Of a stretch of DNA of 5,185 nucleotides, positions 4,652 to 5,185 are shown one piece after another (within the stretch, counting starts at the first letter, position 1; every line of letters begins with the position of its first letter). Below the pieces are notes generated by a model. That model searched no databases. It saw nothing but the letters and a program-made list of their open reading frames with translations, and was not told the origin of the DNA. Both the position numbers and the translations under genes were made by a program. The DNA lies in the NCBI GenBank assembly GCA_902797005.1, contig CADBRE010000121.1, positions 1 through 5,185 of the forward strand, given 5' to 3'. Origin of the DNA: an uncultured Erysipelotrichaceae bacterium (GTDB taxonomy: Bacteria; Bacillota_I; Bacilli_A; RF39; UBA660).

Positions 4652-5116
4652 ATGGAAACAGAATACTTAAATGAAGAAAGATATCAAGACACTAACAAAA
4701 AAGTTAAAAAAGTAGGAATTATTCTTTTAGTAATAGGTTTATTAGTTATAGTTGTAGGAATGTTTATGCTTTTTAACGGATTTGGAAGTTTTGGTAAAAC
4801 AGCTATTAACTCAGTTGGGAATGGTACATTAAACAATAATACAGTACAAGAAGCAGCATCCCAAGGATTTGCAAGTGTCGGAAAGTTTGCATTAGGAGCA
4901 TTTATTAATGTGATTGGATTCGGTTTAGCTGCTGCAGGAGGCACGCTACTAATAACGGCTCACAAAAGAGAAATAATGGCATATCAAGCACAACAAGTTA
5001 TGCCTCTAGCAAAAGAAGGAATTGAAAAAGCTACACCAACTATTGCTAATGCAGCTGAATCAATTGCTCAAAGCATAAGCAGAGGAATCGAGCAAGGTAA
5101 AAACGGAGATCAATAG
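4652..5116 (+). CDS. Two-TM small membrane protein of unknown function
   Basis: This protein has 154 residues. A polar, charged N-terminus (1-20) is followed by TM1 (about 21-43). A loop of about 33 residues (44-76) is rich in Asn, Gly and Ser. TM2 (about 77-102) is Gly/Ala-rich. A C-terminal tail of about 50 residues (103-154) follows, predicted helical and rich in Ala, Glu and Gln. Positive charges before TM1 and after TM2 (AHKRE) suggest that both ends are cytoplasmic and the loop is outside. There are no cysteines, so no zinc ribbon or lipobox, and no catalytic motif. I do not recognise a characterised family. The AGAAAGGA SD (4636-4643) is 8 nt before the ATG. It leads an operon with the next gene, 26 nt downstream. 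The divergent tandem-HTH regulator and intervening palindromes suggest regulated expression. Confidence 0.8.
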   Translation: METEYLNEERYQDTNKKVKKVGIILLVIGLLVIVVGMFMLFNGFGSFGKTAINSVGNGTLNNNTVQEAASQGFASVGKFALGAFINVIGFGLAAAGGTLLITAHKREIMAYQAQQVMPLAKEGIEKATPTIANAAESIAQSISRGIEQGKNGDQ

Positions 5117-5142
5117 AAATAAATAAGTGAAAGGAAGTAAAA

Positions 5143-5185
5143 ATGGAAAAGAAAAACATAGGAATAATATTTACTATTCTATTTG
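5143..5185 (+). CDS. Start of a probable membrane or secreted protein, cut by window edge
   Basis: ATG 5143 opens a frame of 14 codons, MEKKNIGIIFTILF, plus one base before the window ends. AAAGGAAG (5130-5137) is an SD 5 nt upstream. The basic N-terminus followed by a hydrophobic run looks like a signal peptide or first TM helix. The 26-nt gap after the upstream stop, with no terminator, indicates one operon. Function cannot be judged. Confidence 0.65.
   Translation, partial: MEKKNIGIIFTILF

Noticed and set aside
4621..4674. Short plus-strand ORF from GTG 4621 (VNKKRRKEL...) overlapping the start of the 4652 gene
   Set aside because: It has no SD of its own, Lys-rich composition from A-rich leader DNA, and overlaps the real SD and start in another frame.
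4684..4944. Minus-strand frame opposite the two-TM protein gene
   Set aside because: Pro/Ala/Thr-rich antisense shadow of a real gene that has its own SD and membrane topology; no SD or promoter on the minus strand.
1..5185. Mollicutes genetic code (TGA as Trp)
   Set aside because: All 16 Trp codons in accepted genes are TGG and no frame needs TGA read-through. The lack of TGA among seven stops is too small a sample to interpret.
1..5185. CRISPR arrays, tRNA or rRNA genes, insertion-sequence ends, recombinase genes
   Set aside because: None seen on either strand: no regular repeat-spacer pattern, no tRNA-like cloverleaf noticed and no transposase or integrase motifs.

Overview
This is an AT-rich window (about 30% G+C by eye). 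It has Gram-positive-type Shine-Dalgarno (SD) sites, extended -10 promoters and short intrinsic terminators, which suggests a low-GC Bacillota/Bacilli, possibly a gut commensal. The species cannot be named from this sequence. All 16 tryptophans in the accepted genes are TGG, with no in-frame TGA, so TGA is not read as Trp. All seven visible stops are TAA or TAG.

Layout: (1) 1-271 is the 3' end of a membrane protein resembling the C-terminus of an ABC-2 export permease, with a GAAA-loop terminator overlapping its stop codon. (2) 299-1680 is a single-gene unit for a membrane-anchored wall protein with a Big_2 domain and an NlpC/P60-type cysteine peptidase domain. (3) 1693-3126 is a two-gene operon: a small HigA-like XRE regulator, then a DUF1016/YhcG-type PD-(D/E)XK nuclease. 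It has its own promoter, a candidate operator and a terminator. (4) 3134-3921 is a single-gene unit for a membrane-anchored DNA/RNA non-specific endonuclease of the EndA-like class. (5) 3957-4426 on the minus strand is a regulator with two XRE helix-turn-helix domains, convergent with the nuclease gene. (6) 4427-4651 is a divergent control region with two inverted repeats. (7) 4652-5185 is the start of an operon for a two-TM small protein and a second probable membrane or secreted protein cut by the window edge.

No single pathway joins all the genes. The most coherent functional unit is the XRE plus DUF1016 nuclease pair, which has the layout of an autoregulated toxin-antitoxin-like or defence module. 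The wall peptidase and the anchored nuclease both appear to act outside the membrane, on peptidoglycan and nucleic acid respectively. The tandem-HTH regulator probably controls itself and the divergent membrane-protein operon.

A second theme is translation initiation. The three genes that come first after a recognisable -10 box (332, 1737, 3149) lack a canonical SD and start within about 0-10 nt of the expected transcription start. The genes inside operons or with longer leaders (2005, 4426 minus, 4652, 5143) have clear SDs. This suggests leaderless or near-leaderless mRNAs.
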